Shown one piece after another: positions 60,967 to 64,000 of a stretch of 64,000 nt of DNA. The stretch covers positions 186,001-250,000 of the forward strand of contig NZ_JALIGE010000075.1 in NCBI RefSeq assembly GCF_024764835.1, written 5' to 3'. The translations under genes were made by a program, and so were the position numbers. How positions within the stretch are numbered: the first letter of the stretch is position 1; each line of letters opens with the position of its first letter. The DNA comes from Scandinavium hiltneri (lineage in GTDB: Bacteria; Pseudomonadota; Gammaproteobacteria; Enterobacterales; Enterobacteriaceae). The notes below the pieces were generated by a model. The model was not told where the DNA came from. It saw nothing but the letters and a program-made list of their open reading frames with translations, and searched no databases.

Positions 60967-61791
60967 ATGAAAAAAATCGTCATAGTGCTGCTGGCTTTGC
61001 TGGTCAGTCACGTGGGGTTCGCTGCCACGCCGTGGCAAAAAATCACCCAGCCAATTCCGGGCACAGCTCAGTCGATTGGGGCTTTTGCCAATGGTTGTAT
61101 CGTCGGGGCGCAAGCGCTGCCGCTGCGCTCCGATAACTATCAGGTGATGCGTACCGATCAGCGTCGCTACTTCGGCCATCCGGATTTGATTCTGTTCATT
61201 CAGCGGCTCAGCAATCAGGTGCACAACCTGGGACTGGGAACGATGCTGATTGGCGATATGGGGATGCCCGCGGGCGGACGCTTTAATGGCGGTCACGCCA
61301 GCCATCAGTCCGGGCTGGACGTCGACGTTTTCCTGCAACTTCCGCAGACTCGCTGGACTTCGGCGCAGCTGTTAAAACCACAGGCGCTGGATTTAGTGGC
61401 CGCTGATGGCAAGCGTGTGGTGCCCTCGCTGTGGTCGCCAAAAATCAGCGCGCTGGTTAAACTCGCCGCCAAAGATAATGATGTGACGCGCATCTTCGTC
61501 AATCCGGCTATCAAACAGCAGCTGTGTCTGGATGCGGGTACCGACCGCGACTGGCTGCGTAAAGTGCGTCCGTGGTTCCAGCATCGTGCCCACATGCACG
61601 TGCGTTTACGCTGTCCGGCGGGGAGCCTTGAGTGTGAAGATCAGGCGCCACCTCCACCGGGTGATGGCTGTGGCGCAGAGCTGCAAAGCTGGTTCGCGCC
61701 ACCGAAACCGGGAACAACCAAACCTGTGAAGAAAACGCCGCCACCGTTGCCGCGTTCCTGCCAGGCGCTACTGGATGAGCATGTCCTTTAA
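60967..61791 (+). CDS. mepA: Penicillin-insensitive murein endopeptidase MepA
   Basis: 274 residues. The signal peptide (residues 1-19 or so, ending GFAA) directs it to the periplasm. MepA is a LAS-type zinc metallopeptidase that cleaves D-Ala-meso-DAP cross-links. Zinc ligands lie in NGGHASHQSGLDVDVFL (His, Asp) and HRAHMHVRLRC (His). Six C-terminal cysteines (CPAGSLEC ... GDGCG ... RSCQ) could form disulfides. It overlaps yfcA by one base. Confidence 0.96.
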   Translation: MKKIVIVLLALLVSHVGFAATPWQKITQPIPGTAQSIGAFANGCIVGAQALPLRSDNYQVMRTDQRRYFGHPDLILFIQRLSNQVHNLGLGTMLIGDMGMPAGGRFNGGHASHQSGLDVDVFLQLPQTRWTSAQLLKPQALDLVAADGKRVVPSLWSPKISALVKLAAKDNDVTRIFVNPAIKQQLCLDAGTDRDWLRKVRPWFQHRAHMHVRLRCPAGSLECEDQAPPPPGDGCGAELQSWFAPPKPGTTKPVKKTPPPLPRSCQALLDEHVL

Positions 61792-62600
61792 TGGAACATT
61801 TCACTGAGATATTTATGGTGTCACCGTTGTTGCTGGTGGCACTTTTCTTTATCGCATTACTGGCCGGGTTTATTGACTCTCTGGCGGGCGGCGGCGGCCT
61901 GCTGACCATTCCGGCGTTGCTGGCGGTGGGTATGTCTCCGGCAAACGCCCTGGCAACCAACAAACTGCAGGCCTGCGGCGGGTCACTGTCATCTTCGCTC
62001 TATTTTGTTCGCCGAAAAGTCGTCAGTCTGGCGGACCAAAAACTCAATATTCTGATGACCTTTATCGGCTCAATGAGCGGGGCGTTGCTGGTTCAGCATG
62101 TGCAGTCCGACGTTCTGCGTCAGATCCTGCCGCTGCTGGTGATTGGCATCGGCCTGTACTTCCTGTTGATGCCCAGGCTCGGAGAAGAAGACCGCCAGCG
62201 CCGCCTGCACGGGCTGCCGTTTGCACTGGTCGCCGGTGGCTGTGTCGGTTTCTATGACGGCTTTTTCGGCCCCGGAGCGGGTTCATTTTATGCGCTGGCG
62301 TTTGTGACGCTGGCCGGATTTAATCTCGCCAAATCTACCGCGCATGCAAAAGTGCTGAACGCCACCTCAAACGTCGGCGGTTTGCTGCTGTTTATCATCG
62401 GTGGCAAGGTGATTTGGGGAACCGGTTTTGTGATGATGGCAGGACAATTTTTAGGGGCGCGAATGGGATCGCGACTGGTGCTCAGCAAAGGACAAACGCT
62501 GATCCGGCCGATGATCGTCATCGTTTCGGCGGTGATGAGCGCTAAACTTCTCTATGACAGTCACGGGGCGGAGATCCTCCAGTGGTTGGGAATTCATTAA
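61791..62600 (+). CDS. yfcA: YfcA, TSUP (TauE/SafE) family membrane transporter
   Basis: 269 residues with seven to eight membrane segments. The TSUP repeat motifs are visible in GFIDSLAGGGGLLTIPAL and FYDGFFGPGAGSFYALAF. The substrate is not known; the family exports or imports sulfur and organic anions. The start overlaps mepA by one base and the stop overlaps the epmC start by one base, so mepA-yfcA-epmC is one translationally coupled run. Confidence 0.95.
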   Translation: MEHFTEIFMVSPLLLVALFFIALLAGFIDSLAGGGGLLTIPALLAVGMSPANALATNKLQACGGSLSSSLYFVRRKVVSLADQKLNILMTFIGSMSGALLVQHVQSDVLRQILPLLVIGIGLYFLLMPRLGEEDRQRRLHGLPFALVAGGCVGFYDGFFGPGAGSFYALAFVTLAGFNLAKSTAHAKVLNATSNVGGLLLFIIGGKVIWGTGFVMMAGQFLGARMGSRLVLSKGQTLIRPMIVIVSAVMSAKLLYDSHGAEILQWLGIH

Positions 62601-63145
62601 TGCAACAACACCATTTTCAGCAGCTGATCGACATATTCGATAGCTGTTTTGCTGATGATTTTAATACCCGTCTGATTTCAGGCGAAGACGAACCGATTTA
62701 TCTTCCTGCTGATGACGATGCACCGTACAACCGCATCGTCTTTGCGCACGGCTTTTATGCCAGCGCCCTGCACGAGATTTCGCACTGGTGTATTGCCGGT
62801 GCCGAGCGCCGTAAGCGGGTGGATTTCGGTTACTGGTACTGCCCGGATGGACGCGATGCGAAAACGCAGGGTCAGTTCGAAGATGTGGAAGTTAAACCAC
62901 AGGCGTTCGACTGGCTGTTTTGCGCCGCCGCAGGTTTTCCGTTTAACGTCAGCTGCGACAATCTCGAAGGGGATGTTGAGCCTGACCGCATTGTATTCCA
63001 GCGTCGGGTTCATGCGCAGGTAATGACGTATCTCGCAGAAGGGATCCCGGCGCGTCCGGCGCGCTTCATCGCGGCATTACAAAAATATTATCAAACGCCG
63101 ACGTTAACGGCGGAACACTTCCCCTGGCCGGAAGATCTAAATTGA
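62600..63145 (+). CDS. epmC: Elongation factor P hydroxylase EpmC
   Basis: 181 residues from ATG 62600 (MQQHHFQQLI), overlapping the yfcA stop. EpmC hydroxylates the beta-lysylated lysine of EF-P, the last modification after EpmA and EpmB. The iron-binding HExxH-like segment is HEISHWCIAG, and GYWYCPDGRDAKTQ, VEVKPQAFDWLF and VSCDNLEGD are conserved. Followed 9 bp later by yfcL. Confidence 0.93.
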   Translation: MQQHHFQQLIDIFDSCFADDFNTRLISGEDEPIYLPADDDAPYNRIVFAHGFYASALHEISHWCIAGAERRKRVDFGYWYCPDGRDAKTQGQFEDVEVKPQAFDWLFCAAAGFPFNVSCDNLEGDVEPDRIVFQRRVHAQVMTYLAEGIPARPARFIAALQKYYQTPTLTAEHFPWPEDLN

Positions 63146-63154
63146 GGAAAGAAG

Positions 63155-63433
63155 ATGATCGCAGAATTTGAATCGCGCATTCTGGCGTTAATTGATGACA
63201 TGGTAGAGCACGCCAGCGACGATGAACTGTTTGCCAGCGGCTACCTCCGCGGCCACCTGACGCTTGCGGTCGCAGACCTGGAAGCGGGTGACGATCACTC
63301 TCCGGAAGCGGTGTATGAAAAAGTGACCCAGAGCCTGGAAAAAGCCATTCACGCCGGTGAACTGAATCCGCGCGATCAGGCGCTGGTGCTCGGCATGTGG
63401 GATACGCTGTTCCAGAAGGCAAAATTTAAGTAA
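63155..63433 (+). CDS. yfcL: YfcL family protein, unknown function
   Basis: 92 residues, acidic and helical (MIAEFESRILALIDDMVEHA), matching E. coli YfcL at the same place. There is a GAGGAAAGAAG ribosome site upstream. No catalytic motif is visible. It is the last gene of the mepA-yfcA-epmC-yfcL group. Confidence 0.9.
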   Translation: MIAEFESRILALIDDMVEHASDDELFASGYLRGHLTLAVADLEAGDDHSPEAVYEKVTQSLEKAIHAGELNPRDQALVLGMWDTLFQKAKFK

Positions 63434-63452
63434 GCATGCTGCTGAAAACAAC

Positions 63453-63486
63453 AAGCCCCCGATTGCAAAAATCGAGGGCTTTTTTA
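63453..63486. terminator. Terminator after yfcL
   Basis: Stem AAGCCCCCGAT with ATCGAGGGCTT (63453-63463 with 63471-63481, one mismatch), A-rich loop, then T-run. It also serves the convergent GH88 gene. Confidence 0.8.
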
Positions 63487-63497
63487 CACCTGACGGT

Positions 63498-64000
63498 TTA
63501 CCAGTACAGCGGCCAAATCTGACGCAAACGCGCCATGGCTTCGAGATAGAAATAATCGCCCCAGCTACAGCACTGATCCACGCCTTTGCCGCTCGCCATG
63601 TGATAGACCGAATGCTTGAGCAGACCTTCGCACGGCTCGTCGTCGCGAGCGAGATAGTTTTCGGTCAGAGACTTCATGATGCGCAGCGCCATTTCTTCAT
63701 AATGTGCGCGATGCGGATCCAGCGTCGGTAATGCCTTCACCAGCTCCAGCAAACCACAAACGGCAATGGCCGCGGCGGAACTGTCGCGCACGGCGTCCGT
63801 TCCCAGCAGTGCTAAATCCCAGTGGCAAACTTCATCTTCCGGCAGGCGGTTGAGGAAGTAGTGCGCCAGACTACGCGTGAGTTCGACCATGCTAGTGTCA
63901 CCGGTGTGCAGGTAGCTCAGCATAAAGCCGTAAATTCCCCATGCCTGGCCGCGAGACCAGCAGGACGTGTCGCTGTAACCCTGATGCGTGTTACCGAAGC
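63498..64000 (-). CDS. Glycoside hydrolase family 88 (unsaturated glucuronyl hydrolase), C-terminal part
   Basis: The frame is open to the window edge, giving about 166 residues of the C-terminal half; the N-terminus lies beyond 64000. GH88 signatures are present: GYSDTSCWSRGQAWGIYGFM, RDSSAAAIAVCGLLEL, and the end SWGDYFYLEAMARL. These (alpha/alpha)6-barrel enzymes remove unsaturated uronic acids from oligosaccharides made by polysaccharide lyases. No related lyase or transporter is inside the window. E. coli lacks a GH88 gene here, so this is an accessory catabolic locus. Confidence 0.88.
   Translation of the reverse strand, partial: FGNTHQGYSDTSCWSRGQAWGIYGFMLSYLHTGDTSMVELTRSLAHYFLNRLPEDEVCHWDLALLGTDAVRDSSAAAIAVCGLLELVKALPTLDPHRAHYEEMALRIMKSLTENYLARDDEPCEGLLKHSVYHMASGKGVDQCCSWGDYFYLEAMARLRQIWPLYW

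Noticed and set aside
59836..61338. 500-codon frame on the minus strand
   Set aside because: It lies opposite aroC and mepA, both intact and well conserved; it has no recognisable motif and is a typical antisense shadow of GC-rich coding DNA.

Overview
The window is a stretch of enterobacterial chromosome. Gene content and order follow the Escherichia coli pdxK-crr-ptsI-ptsH-cysK-cysZ-zipA-ligA ... gltX ... nupC-mntH ... glk ... alaC ... argW ... mlaA-fadL-fadIJ ... aroC-mepA-epmC region, with protein sequences close to E. coli but clearly diverged. An ipdC (indolepyruvate decarboxylase) gene near glk, a FlxA-like gene beside yfeR, a glycoside hydrolase family 88 gene after yfcL, and the absence of lpxP, ypdC and fry genes point to an Enterobacter/Lelliottia/Kluyvera-like member of Enterobacteriaceae. 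The species cannot be fixed from sequence reading alone.

Layout. 1-8.9 kb: end of pdxK, the general PTS operon (ptsH, ptsI, crr, minus strand), cysK and cysZ, then zipA, ligA and ypeB on plus. 8.9-14.8 kb: yfeH/yfeR, a FlxA-like gene, the tRNA operon Val-Val-Val-Lys with an unusual duplicated tRNA-Lys tail, gltX, yfeC/yfeD, and two tRNA-Ala genes. 14.8-18.9 kb: a pdeA (yfeA) remnant cut off by an IS4-type remnant, nupC, mntH with MntR and Fur sites, and ypeC. 19-28.6 kb: an aldo-keto reductase gene diverging from ipdC, then yfeO, glk, the pyruvate-sensing pair pyrS/pyrR (ypdA/ypdB), alaC and the tiny gene ypdK. 28.6-31.9 kb: an AT-rich accessory stretch with a predicted outer-membrane protein, a TagB/TagF-like glycerophosphotransferase and a DUF1294 membrane protein.

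31.87-49.77 kb is an integrated element of about 17.9 kb sitting in the 3' end of tRNA-Arg (argW). A 16-bp copy of the tRNA tail marks its far end, and the same pair of 9-bp arm-type repeats with the same spacing lies just inside both ends. It has a P4-type integrase, an AlpA-like regulator, a split P4-alpha-like replication module (zinc-finger/TOPRIM primase plus DUF927 helicase) and, next to it, a cluster of GGGATAA iterons with a 16-bp inverted repeat that looks like an origin. No capsid, tail or conjugation genes are seen, so it is satellite- or island-like. Its cargo looks defensive: a type IB restriction-modification operon (hsdR, hsdM, hsdS) continued by a NucS/DUF91-like nuclease with a PUA-like tail, an ankyrin-repeat protein and a small nuclease-like protein, then a convergent pair made of a divergent NUDIX-domain protein and a macro-like protein. 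The last pair is the best candidate here for an undescribed system.

49.75-64 kb returns to core genes: argW, yfdC, mlaA, fadL, yfcZ, fadI-fadJ (with FadR-type sites), sixA, smrB, prmB, aroC, mepA, yfcA, epmC, yfcL, and the 3' part of a GH88 hydrolase gene running off the window.
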